A stretch of 64,000 nucleotides of DNA from JAYRZB01 sp041916675 (lineage in GTDB: Bacteria > Pseudomonadota > Alphaproteobacteria > Rhizobiales > Devosiaceae), in assembly GCA_041916675.1 (NCBI GenBank), contig JAYRZB010000007.1, positions 62,001-126,000 on the forward strand. Direction: 5' to 3'. This document shows, piece by piece, positions 51,224-58,204 of this stretch. A program made the translations under genes and the position numbers. The notes beneath the pieces are model-generated. The model saw only the letters and a program-made list of their open reading frames with translations. It did not search any database and was not told the DNA's origin. The number at the start of each line of letters is the position of its first letter. Positions within the stretch are counted from its first letter, which is position 1.

Positions 51224-51613
51224 ATGGCTGAGGGCAGGCAGCGGCTCGATCGCTGGCTGTTCTTTTCCCGCGCCGTCAAGTCGCGCACGCTGGCCCAAAA
51301 GATCATCGAAACCGGGGCGGTGCGCATCAATTCCGAGCGCACCACGTCAAGCGATGCCCGGGTCGGGGCCGGCGACGTCCTGACCATGGTTATCCACGAG
51401 CGGCTCCTGGTCTGGCGCATTCTGGATGCGGGCGAACGGCGGGGTCCGGCCAGCGAGGCAGCGCTGCTCTACGAAGATATCTCGCCCCCGCCGGTGCCGC
51501 GCCCGGGCGCAGAGGCTTCGGCCCCGCTGTTTGCCGCGCGCGAGCCGGGCAGCGGCCGCCCGACCAAGAAACAGCGGCGCGATACCGACCGTCTGCACGG
51601 CGATGAGCAATAG
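51224..51613 (+). CDS. S4-domain RNA-binding protein (Hsp15-like)
   Basis: 129 residues. The S4 domain fills residues 4-60: QRLDRWLFFSRAVKSRTLAQ, then GAVRINSERTTSSDARVGAG. The remaining tail is Pro/Ala- and Arg/Lys-rich (RPTKKQRRDTDRL). Hsp15 proteins rescue stalled 50S subunits with attached peptidyl-tRNA. It lies 15 bases after the Suv3-like helicase, as in other alphaproteobacteria, so both are likely co-transcribed RNA-handling genes. Confidence 0.9.
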   Translation: MAEGRQRLDRWLFFSRAVKSRTLAQKIIETGAVRINSERTTSSDARVGAGDVLTMVIHERLLVWRILDAGERRGPASEAALLYEDISPPPVPRPGAEASAPLFAAREPGSGRPTKKQRRDTDRLHGDEQ

Positions 51614-51758
51614 GTTCTCACCGGGCGGGCAAATGCGACAATCGCGTCCGGCTCGCCGTCTTGCCCCGGAGCGAAAAACCGGTTAGCAACCTCACCTGCG
51701 GGCTCGACCCTGCCGGTTTCCGGCGCCCGCGCCACACTTTCGGGCAGGACAGCTTTTC

Positions 51759-52097
51759 ATGACCTATATCGTCACGGACAATTGCATTCGCTGCAAATAT
51801 ACCGATTGCGTCGAAGTGTGCCCGGTCGACTGTTTTTATGAAGGCGAGAACATGCTCGTCATCCATCCCGACGAGTGCATCGATTGCGGCGTCTGCGAGC
51901 CCGAATGCCCGGCCGAGGCGATCAAGCCCGATACCGAAAGCGGGCTCGAGCACTGGCTTGAGATCAACACCAAATATGCCTCGATCTGGCCCAACCTGAC
52001 CGAAAAGCGTCCCGAACCAGCCGATGCCAAGGAGATGGACGGGGTCACCGGCAAGTTCGAAAAGTACTTTTCCGAAGCGCCCGGCAAGGGCGACTGA
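51759..52097 (+). CDS. fdxA: Seven-iron ferredoxin FdxA
   Basis: 112 residues. Two cluster motifs: CIRCKYTDCVEVCPVDCF near residues 9-26 and CIDCGVCEPECPAEAI near 40-55, arranged as in 3Fe-4S plus 4Fe-4S ferredoxins. C-terminal extension (LEINTKYASIWPNLTEKRPE) is usual for FdxA. Electron carrier in the cytoplasm; partner not known. Same-strand neighbour carD is 297 bases downstream, and the pair is conserved in Rhizobiales. Confidence 0.95.
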   Translation: MTYIVTDNCIRCKYTDCVEVCPVDCFYEGENMLVIHPDECIDCGVCEPECPAEAIKPDTESGLEHWLEINTKYASIWPNLTEKRPEPADAKEMDGVTGKFEKYFSEAPGKGD

Positions 52098-52149
52098 TCT
52101 CGCCTCCATCGGCCTTCCGCAGCGCTATTAACGCAGTGATTCGGCAGTT

Positions 52150-52178
52150 TTGATTCTGCTGAAAATTTGTGCTATAGT
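52150..52178 (+). promoter_or_regulatory. Sigma-70-type promoter upstream of carD
   Basis: TTGATT (52150-52155), a 17-base spacer, and TATAGT (52173-52178). Transcription would start near 52185, giving carD a 5' leader of about 210 bases. This is the best promoter match I see in the window. Confidence 0.68.
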
Positions 52179-52212
52179 GTTCACACCAATGCAGTTACGC
52201 CCTTCAGCCACA

Positions 52213-52236
52213 GGTGCCGCCAGGCACATTTTTTTT
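52213..52236 (+). terminator. Terminator-like hairpin in the carD leader
   Basis: GTGCC-GCCA-GGCAC then A and eight T's. It lies about 30 bases after the predicted start of the carD promoter transcript and 160 bases before carD. It could end fdxA read-through, yield a short RNA of about 50 bases, or act as an attenuator. The stem is only five pairs, so strength is uncertain. Confidence 0.6.
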
Positions 52237-52259
52237 GACAGCATCATGTGGATGACCAC

Positions 52260-52369
52260 ACCGGTCCAGCGGACCCGGTCTGGTAGCAGGGCAGACTGCA
52301 CTTCGTTTCCAGCCTTTGGAAGCGACTGCAAGTAGGGAATGGACGGTCTTCCGCAAAGAACCTGTCCAT
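52260..52369 (+). promoter_or_regulatory. Structured leader of carD (three consecutive hairpins)
   Basis: Hairpin 1 at 52260-52279 (ACCGGTCC / GGACCCGGT). Hairpin 2 at 52297-52330 (TGCA outer pair, CGTTTCC / GGAAGCG stem). Hairpin 3 at 52339-52369 (ATGGACGGT / ACCTGTCCAT, one bulge). The ribosome site AGGAG follows 14 bases later, ahead of the carD ATG. I do not recognise a known riboswitch. Pairings were found by eye. Confidence 0.5.
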
Positions 52370-52394
52370 CGCGGCGTTAAACAGGAGTATTCCA

Positions 52395-52967
52395 ATGGTA
52401 GTCAAAAAGACCACGCAGCGGCTTGGGTTCAAGACCGGCGAATTCGTCGTCTATCCCGCCCATGGCGTTGGCCAGATCGTTTCGATCGAGGAGCAGGAGG
52501 TCGCCGGCCTCACGCTCGAACTTTTTGTTATTTCGTTTGAGCAAGACAAACTGACGCTGCGTGTCCCCGTTGCCAAGATCAAGTCCGTCGGCATGCGCAA
52601 GCTGGCCGAAGAAGACCTGGTCAAGAAGGCGCTCGAAACCGTCACCGGCCGCGCCCGCGTCAAGCGCACCATGTGGTCGCGTCGCGCCCAGGAATACGAA
52701 GCCAAGATCAATTCGGGCGATCTAATCGCCATTTCCGAAGTGGTGCGCGATCTCTATCGGTCCGATGACCAGCCCGAGCAGTCCTATTCGGAACGCCAGC
52801 TGTTCGAGCAGGCCATGGATCGCATGAGCCGCGAGATCGGGGCGGTCAATCGCCTCACCCTGACCGAGGCGATCCAGCTGATCGAAAAGAACCTCGCCAA
52901 GAGCCCGCGCCGTTCGGCCAAGACCGATGCGGCAGAAGGTGCCGACGACGAGGAAGCTGCGGCCTGA
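52395..52967 (+). CDS. carD: CarD family transcription regulator
   Basis: 190 residues. N-terminal RNA-polymerase-interacting domain FKTGEFVVYPAHGVGQIVSI near 10 with ELFVISFEQDKLTLRVPV near 40, then a helical DNA-contacting domain (RRAQEYEAKINSGDLIAISE near 96 to SYSERQLFEQAMDRM near 130). The tail is Ala/Glu-rich. CarD binds RNA polymerase beta and steadies open complexes at many promoters, often rRNA ones. ATG has AGGAG 8 bases upstream. Confidence 0.94.
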   Translation: MVVKKTTQRLGFKTGEFVVYPAHGVGQIVSIEEQEVAGLTLELFVISFEQDKLTLRVPVAKIKSVGMRKLAEEDLVKKALETVTGRARVKRTMWSRRAQEYEAKINSGDLIAISEVVRDLYRSDDQPEQSYSERQLFEQAMDRMSREIGAVNRLTLTEAIQLIEKNLAKSPRRSAKTDAAEGADDEEAAA

Positions 52968-52989
52968 TCGTCCGGCCTGCTGCGCAATT

Positions 52990-53017
52990 AAAAGGCCCGC
53001 TTCGCAGCGGGCCTTTT
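52990..53017 (+). terminator. Bidirectional intrinsic terminator after carD
   Basis: Perfect 12-base stem AAAAGGCCCGCT / AGCGGGCCTTTT around TCGC, 22 bases past the carD stop and 65 bases past the stop of the convergent protease gene. Confidence 0.92.
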
Positions 53018-53082
53018 CATTTTCGGTTGCCTTCAGCCGCCGCCATCTGCCCCTTCGGGATCAGGCGCGGAAAAACTTATCC

Positions 53083-54567
53083 TCACTGCACCGAAACGAT
53101 CTTATATTTCTGTCCCGCTTCGAGCGGATCGCCGGGATAGAGATTGTTCAGGATGTAAAAAAGCTGCTCGCCGCGCGTCACGCTGGCCATGCGTTTGGCC
53201 AGAACATCAGCGGTTTCCCCGGCCTTGGCCGTCACCACCCGCACTGCAACCTTGCGAATTTGTGCAAGATCGGACGATGTGGCGGCGCGGAAACTCTTTA
53301 AAGTCTCCTCAGCGCCGCTGGCAAAGCGGGTGCTGTCGGCTTTAGCGGCGAAAATGAAACGGAACACCTGCCCGTCGAGCCGGGCAACCGACACCCGGAA
53401 GCTCCACTGGTCGGTCACGGCGATGCCGGTGGCGGTGTCGAGCCCGTTGATGGTCTGCTGGGTCACGCTTTCGGGCTTGAGCCCGGCGATCCAGCCCGAT
53501 TTCAGGTAATCGGCCAGCCCCATGGTTTCGGGCACTTCGGCGCTGTCAAAACGCACCGCCTCGCCATCACCGGCCACCCCGACCACCGCCCCACCCGAAT
53601 TCTGCAGCGTATAGCCATTGGGCACGGTGAAGGTGAACTTGAGCGCCGGATGGATGAAGCGCCGCCCGATGATCGCCCCGCTTTGCGGGCTGTCGCCAAA
53701 GCTGACCGCATCGATGGCGGCCATGTAGCCGGGCCGGTCCTGCTCGCCGCTGCCCGGCGCGCCATAGAAGTTGCGCGCCGTCTCGATCGCCTTCTGGATA
53801 CGGTCCGGGGTCGAGGGGTGAGACGAGAGGAAATCGTCCTGCCCGTCCGGCTCGCCGGCCGAGAACTGGGCGAACCGCCCCATGGCGCCGAGGAAACGGG
53901 CCGCGGCATGCGGGTCGAACCCGGCCTTGCCGGCAATGCGGATGCCTTCCTTGTCAGCGGCCAGTTCCTGGGCCTGGCTGAAGGCGGCCAGCGACAGGCG
54001 CGAGCGCGCTGCCGCCTGGTCGGTTTCGGCATTGCCGCCAAACACCCCGGTCACCACCCGATCAACGATCGCTGTGGTCCGTGCCCGGTTGGTGCGGGCC
54101 CGCGCATGGCGCAGGGTAACGTGGGCGATCTCATGGGCCAGCACGGCGGCCAGTTCGCTCTTGTCGCTGGCCAGCGCCAGGATGCCGCGCGTCACATAGA
54201 CATAGCCGCCGGGCAGGGCGAAGGCGTTGACGTCCGGGGTGTCGAGAATGGTGACAGTGAACTTGGAATTGGGCTGGTTGGCCGCCGAGAGCAGCCGCCC
54301 CACGATCGAGGCCAGCATGATCTCGGCCTTGCGGTCTGAATAGACCCCGCCATAAGAGGCAATGATGCGCGGGTGTTCGCGCAGGCCGATCACCGAATCA
54401 TCGGGTTCGGTGCCATCGGGCACGGCGGGGGCGGGCGTGGTGTTGACCCCGGTCTGGCTGACGCTGACATCGGATTTGAACAGGTTGGCGCAGCCGCTCA
54501 GCGAGAGCAGCGCCAGGGCCAGCAGCATGCCGCCCAAACCCCTGATGGCCAGATTGGTCTTTGTCAT
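53083..54567 (-). CDS. M48 family metalloprotease, lipoprotein (BepA/LoiP-like)
   Basis: 494 residues from the ATG at 54567, overlapping the upstream nuclease stop (ATGA). Lipobox LSLSGCANL near 26. The zinc site HEIAH is in AAVLAHEIAHVTLRHAR near 145, with a third ligand Glu in QAQELAADKEGIRIAGKAG near 195. The C-terminal third (from about residue 320) is not protease and includes a LysM-like end (NNLYPGDPLEAGQKYKIVSV) that could bind peptidoglycan. A periplasmic quality-control protease is likely. No TPR repeats as in BepA. Confidence 0.88.
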   Translation of the reverse strand: MTKTNLAIRGLGGMLLALALLSLSGCANLFKSDVSVSQTGVNTTPAPAVPDGTEPDDSVIGLREHPRIIASYGGVYSDRKAEIMLASIVGRLLSAANQPNSKFTVTILDTPDVNAFALPGGYVYVTRGILALASDKSELAAVLAHEIAHVTLRHARARTNRARTTAIVDRVVTGVFGGNAETDQAAARSRLSLAAFSQAQELAADKEGIRIAGKAGFDPHAAARFLGAMGRFAQFSAGEPDGQDDFLSSHPSTPDRIQKAIETARNFYGAPGSGEQDRPGYMAAIDAVSFGDSPQSGAIIGRRFIHPALKFTFTVPNGYTLQNSGGAVVGVAGDGEAVRFDSAEVPETMGLADYLKSGWIAGLKPESVTQQTINGLDTATGIAVTDQWSFRVSVARLDGQVFRFIFAAKADSTRFASGAEETLKSFRAATSSDLAQIRKVAVRVVTAKAGETADVLAKRMASVTRGEQLFYILNNLYPGDPLEAGQKYKIVSVQ

Positions 54568-55373
54568 TGTACTGCCAGAACCTCGAACTGCTCGGGATGC
54601 GTCACCTCGATGCGTGGACCATCCCGGTCGTCCACCCATCCCCTGACGCGGATCAAGGCCCCCTGCAGGGTGAGGGGATCAAAACCCTGCTGCCCGAACA
54701 GGCGCAGGGCTTCGGCGTTGATCAACGCGGTGAAATCGTCTTTCCAGTGACGGCCGAAGTTGAGATAGACACGTCCGCCAGCCTTTTGGGCTGTCAGCAC
54801 TCTACCCTCAACAAGTTCATAATGCCCAAACCGGCTGGCAAGCAGGTCGGGGCGGTCGGCCGCCCGGATGCTGTAATAGGGATCGGTCCAGATGCCAAGC
54901 CTTTGCGCGCGCGCCTGCCCCTCGGCCCGCATCAGTTCCACCAGGCACCGCCGGTTGTCGGCAAACGAGTAGACGCGGGCAAAACCCTTGCCAACCATGG
55001 CCAGTTGCGCCCAGGTTTCGGTCTCGCCATCCAGAATGAACATATGGGCCAAAAGCCGCCCATAGCGGTCAACGCGCTCGCCGCCAAAGCCGAGGCGAAC
55101 AGGCTTGTTCAGGCTCATTTCGATCAGCGCCTGCCGGGCCTCTTCGGCCTTGGGCCAGGTCTCAAACCCTTCGCGCCCCAGCGGCAGCTTGGGGGCCTGG
55201 GTGCCGATCAGGCGCACCACCGCGCCGGTGTCGAGTTGCACCGTGTCGCCATCGGGCACGTCAACCACCACGCCCTGCGGCCCGGCCACCAGGTCCGCGC
55301 AAGCCTTGGCCATCACCGGCCAGCACATAAGCGCCATCAAAGCGGCAATTCCAATGGCGCGATTTGTGAACAC
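54564..55373 (-). CDS. Secreted thermonuclease (SNase) family protein
   Basis: 269 residues from a GTG at 55373. Signal peptide-like start (AIGIAALMALMCWPVMAKAC). SNase core: VVVDVPDGDTVQLDTGAVVR near 35 with the first catalytic Asp, IGTQAPKL near 57, and VDRYGRLLAHMFILD near 101 with the Arg. The C-terminal 90 residues (VEGRVLTAQKAGGRVYLNFG, HWKDDFTALI) match the extended alphaproteobacterial form. Stop overlaps the M48 protease start, so they form one unit. Confidence 0.86.
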   Translation of the reverse strand: MFTNRAIGIAALMALMCWPVMAKACADLVAGPQGVVVDVPDGDTVQLDTGAVVRLIGTQAPKLPLGREGFETWPKAEEARQALIEMSLNKPVRLGFGGERVDRYGRLLAHMFILDGETETWAQLAMVGKGFARVYSFADNRRCLVELMRAEGQARAQRLGIWTDPYYSIRAADRPDLLASRFGHYELVEGRVLTAQKAGGRVYLNFGRHWKDDFTALINAEALRLFGQQGFDPLTLQGALIRVRGWVDDRDGPRIEVTHPEQFEVLAVQ

Positions 55374-55533
55374 ATGGGGCCCCGGCTATTCCGAGGCTGA
55401 GGTTGCATGCAATTGCGGCAAAAATCCTCCCCGGCAAGCCCGGCCGGGCTCAATATTGCACCGGGCCGGTCAGTCGGCCGTTTGGGGAAATGACTTTATT
55501 CCTTAATCCGCTTTGTCTAAGTTGCGCCGCGTT

Positions 55534-55610
55534 GACCCCGTAGCTCAGCAGGATAGAGCGCAGGATTCCTAATCCTGAGGCCATGAGTTCGAATCTCATC
55601 GGGGTCACCA
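55534..55610 (+). tRNA. tRNA-Arg (anticodon CCT)
   Basis: 77 bases including an encoded CCA. Acceptor GACCCCG pairs with CGGGGTC; D arm GCTCAGCAGGATAGAGC; anticodon stem CAGGA / TCCTG around TTCCTAA, anticodon CCT; T arm ATGAG-TTCGAAT-CTCAT. Reads AGG codons. Lies alone between the thermonuclease gene and a CAP lipoprotein gene; no integrase or attachment-site duplicate is seen beside it. Confidence 0.97.
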
Positions 55611-55636
55611 CCCCCCAGCACATCAAGGACCAAGCC

Positions 55637-56116
55637 ATGACCCATTCCCTGCCACGCACTCTTGCCCGTGTGGCGTTCGCTGGCTTTCTGGCTTTCGGTC
55701 TGGCCGCCTGTTCAATGGGCGGCGGCGGTGGCGGGCTGGCCCCGGGGCTTTCGGCCCGCATGGATCAGCCCGGCGCCAGTCTCGACCGGCAAGGCGCCAT
55801 CGGGCTGATCAACAGCTATCGCGCAACCGTTGGCGCACCCGCCGTTGCTGCCGATGCCGGGCTCGATACCACCGCCCAGGCGCTGGCCAACCAGTATGCG
55901 GCAACCGGCAAGGCGCCGACCCTGCCCGCTGGCGCTGTCGTCATCCGCAACAGCGCTGGCTATGCAACCTTTGCCGAAACCTTCTCGGGCTGGCGCTCGA
56001 GCCAGGCCGATGCCGCAGCGCTGGCCAATCCCGGCGCCAGCAAGGGCGGTGTCGGGGTCGCCTTCTCGTCAGCCACGACCTATGGGGTCTACTGGGTGCT
56101 GCTCCTTGGCAACTGA
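55637..56116 (+). CDS. CAP-domain-like lipoprotein without histidines
   Basis: 159 residues from the ATG at 55637; an earlier in-frame start lies inside the tRNA. Lipobox FGLAACSMGGGGGG near 20-30. The rest resembles a short CAP/SCP domain: AIGLINSYRATVGAPAVAAD near 54, then ETFSGWRSSQADAAALANPG near 117 and the ending GVYWVLLLG. Normal CAP domains carry two His and two Glu in the cavity; the mature part here has no His at all, so any metal-dependent activity is lost. Function unknown. Confidence 0.8.
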   Translation: MTHSLPRTLARVAFAGFLAFGLAACSMGGGGGGLAPGLSARMDQPGASLDRQGAIGLINSYRATVGAPAVAADAGLDTTAQALANQYAATGKAPTLPAGAVVIRNSAGYATFAETFSGWRSSQADAAALANPGASKGGVGVAFSSATTYGVYWVLLLGN

Positions 56117-56336
56117 GCCGGTGCTGCTCGATTGCCGCGGGCTCAAATGCCCGCTGCCGGTGCTCAAGGCCGAAAAGCAACTGGCGCTCCTGCCACCGGG
56201 GGCCTCGCTCGTGCTTCTGGCCACCGATCCCATGGCCAAGGTCGATATCCTGCTTTACTGCCAGCAGCACGGCCATGCCGTCGCCCTCACCGAGGCCGAT
56301 GGCGTGCTGCGTTTTGCGATCAATAAGAAAGCCTAG
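56106..56336 (+). CDS. TusA-like sulfurtransferase
   Basis: 76 residues from the TTG at 56106, which overlaps the CAP gene's end; a GTG at 56121 is an alternative and neither has a strong ribosome site. The TusA motif LLDCRGLKCPLPVLKAEKQL near residue 7 contains the reactive Cys in CPLP, and TDPMAKVDILLYCQQHGH near 40 is typical of the family. TusA passes sulfur for tRNA 2-thiouridine; other members serve sulfur oxidation or molybdenum cofactor. Stop overlaps the convergent carboxypeptidase stop by 4 bases. Confidence 0.87.
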   Translation: MATEPVLLDCRGLKCPLPVLKAEKQLALLPPGASLVLLATDPMAKVDILLYCQQHGHAVALTEADGVLRFAINKKA

Positions 56337-57469
56337 GGGCGCGGTCGCGGCACCGGCACGATGGCGCCAAGGTTGACCACCTCGGCCATGGCCTCGCCTC
56401 CGGCCGGTTCAACCGCTGGGCGCAGCGCCGCCACCGGGGCATAATAGGGCCGCGGGCGGGGCAGGGGCACGTTGCGCAATTGCCCGAGGTCGGTTGCGGT
56501 ATATTCAAGCGCTGCCACCTCGTCGTTGAGATAGCTCGGCTGGCCCTTGAGCCCCATCGGAAACGCGGCTTCGCGCTCGGCCACATAGGCCTTCGCGTCC
56601 TTGCCGCAGATCATGGGGCGCATGTCGACCGGCGCAATAGTGCGGTTGGGCACATCGATCACGGTCTTGCCCGTACCGGCATACTGGCCCTGCAGCGCCC
56701 GCAGCACCAGTTCGGCCGTCATCTCATTGCGCTCGCGCGCCGAGGATGCACCCAGCGTCACCGCCAGCAATTGCCGTCCATCGCGCTCGATGGTGGCCAC
56801 GATATTGAGCCCCGAGGCACAGACGAATCCGGTCTTCATGCCGGTGGTTCCGGCAAAGTGGATCAGCAGTTCATTGTTGCTCTCAAGCCGCGCCTTGCCC
56901 AGCCGCACGGTTTCGGTGGCAAACATATCGAGATATTGCGGAAAGTCCTGCCGCGTATAGAGCGCCAGCACCGCCAGATCGCGGGCCGTCGTCACCTGGG
57001 CCGGATCGTGCAGGCCGTTGGGATTGACAAAGCGCGTGCCGGTCAGCCCCAGGCTGATGGCGGTGGCATTCATCTCGGCTACAAAGCCGCCGGTGCTGCC
57101 CGAAACGGTTTCGGCAATGGCCACTGCCACGTCATTGGCCGACTTGACGATCAGGATATAGAGCGCGTCGCGCAGGGTGATCGCGGCCCCGGCCTTGAGG
57201 CCCGATTTCGAAGGCGCCTGGTTGATGGCATTCTTGGAAATGATCACCGGGGTATCGAGGGTCACGCGGCCCTGCGCTATGGCGGCAAACGCCACATAGG
57301 CGGTCATCATCTTGGTCAGCGATGCCGGGTGCCAGGGGTGTCCCGCGTCTTCTTCATAGAGCACCTGGCCATTGGTCATGTCCACCAGCAGCATCGGATT
57401 GGCGCGCGCGGCCCCCATCGCTGCGAAGAGCATGATCAGGGTCAGTAACACTCGTCCTGCGCGCTGCAC
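56333..57469 (-). CDS. D-alanyl-D-alanine carboxypeptidase (DacA family)
   Basis: 378 residues from the GTG at 57469, with GGAG about 10 bases upstream; the frame extends further but would precede the signal peptide (RVLLTLIMLFAAMGAARA). Penicillin-binding motifs: SxxK in PASLTKMMTAY near 52, SxN in VKSANDVAVAI near 106, and KTG in TGMKTGFVCASG near 200. The C terminus is Pro/Arg-rich and lacks a clear amphipathic membrane anchor. It trims the terminal D-Ala of peptidoglycan stems. Confidence 0.92.
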   Translation of the reverse strand: MQRAGRVLLTLIMLFAAMGAARANPMLLVDMTNGQVLYEEDAGHPWHPASLTKMMTAYVAFAAIAQGRVTLDTPVIISKNAINQAPSKSGLKAGAAITLRDALYILIVKSANDVAVAIAETVSGSTGGFVAEMNATAISLGLTGTRFVNPNGLHDPAQVTTARDLAVLALYTRQDFPQYLDMFATETVRLGKARLESNNELLIHFAGTTGMKTGFVCASGLNIVATIERDGRQLLAVTLGASSARERNEMTAELVLRALQGQYAGTGKTVIDVPNRTIAPVDMRPMICGKDAKAYVAEREAAFPMGLKGQPSYLNDEVAALEYTATDLGQLRNVPLPRPRPYYAPVAALRPAVEPAGGEAMAEVVNLGAIVPVPRPRP

Positions 57470-57631
57470 GGTCCAACGGCTCCGGGTTATATTGGTTCGG
57501 CGCGTTCTTCTAGCAGCGCCGGGGGGCACTCTCAAGGCGCGCCCGCTCACAGGCCGGTGAGGCTGTCGCTGCTGACACATTCTGTCACGTCCGCGGCTAA
57601 GTTCGCCCCGGTCAAATCAAGGAGATTTTCA

Positions 57632-58204
57632 ATGACGACACTCGTGACATTCCTCACCAATGGCTTTGCCGACTGGGAAACCGCGCTGGTCAACGCCGCC
57701 ACGCGCGAATTCTACAAGGGCACCACGCGCTTTGTGACGCTCGATGGCCAGCCGGTGGTTTCGAGCGGTGGCATGCGGGTGGTTCCGGACGGCGCTCTGG
57801 CCGATGTCGATTTTGGTGCAACCGACGCGCTTCTGGTTTGCGGGGGCACCATCTGGGCCTCGCCCGACGCGCCTGATATTGCAAAGCCCCTGCAGCAGGC
57901 CCGGGATGCCGGCATTGTCGTCGCCGGCATCTGCGAAGGCGTGTCGGCGCTGGCCAGATCGGGCCTTCTCGACACGGTGGCCCATACCGGCAACCAGCCC
58001 GGCTGCCTTGATCCCACCGGCTATGCCGGCAAGGCCCACTACCGCAACCAGCCGCAGGCGGTGCGCGATGGCAAGATCGTCACTGCACCGGGCACGGCTC
58101 CGGTCACCTTCATGGCCGAAGTGCTCAACGCCATCGGCCTTGGCGGCGACAACCTGAACTTCTATGTCCGGATGTATGCTGCCGAACACAGCGCCGCCGC
58201 CTAG
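57632..58204 (+). CDS. DJ-1/PfpI family protein
   Basis: 190 residues from the ATG at 57632, set by AAGGAG 9 bases upstream. The nucleophile-elbow Cys is in VVAGICEGVSALARSGLL near 112. The Glu of the family lies near residue 16 in ADWETALVN. An early segment TLVTFLTNGFADWETALVNA recalls the subgroup often labelled glutamine amidotransferase-like or YajL/YoaZ-like. Possible protein or glyoxal repair role; not decided. Stop overlaps the convergent GH3 gene. Confidence 0.85.
   Translation: MTTLVTFLTNGFADWETALVNAATREFYKGTTRFVTLDGQPVVSSGGMRVVPDGALADVDFGATDALLVCGGTIWASPDAPDIAKPLQQARDAGIVVAGICEGVSALARSGLLDTVAHTGNQPGCLDPTGYAGKAHYRNQPQAVRDGKIVTAPGTAPVTFMAEVLNAIGLGGDNLNFYVRMYAAEHSAAA

Noticed and set aside
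52235..52263. Second carD promoter starting at TTGACA (52235-52240)
   Set aside because: The -35 is perfect, but 16-18 bases downstream there is only ACACCG-type sequence, with no usable -10.
55534..55610. tRNA-Arg as the border of a genomic island
   Set aside because: No integrase, no composition change and no duplicate of the tRNA 3' end were seen on either side.
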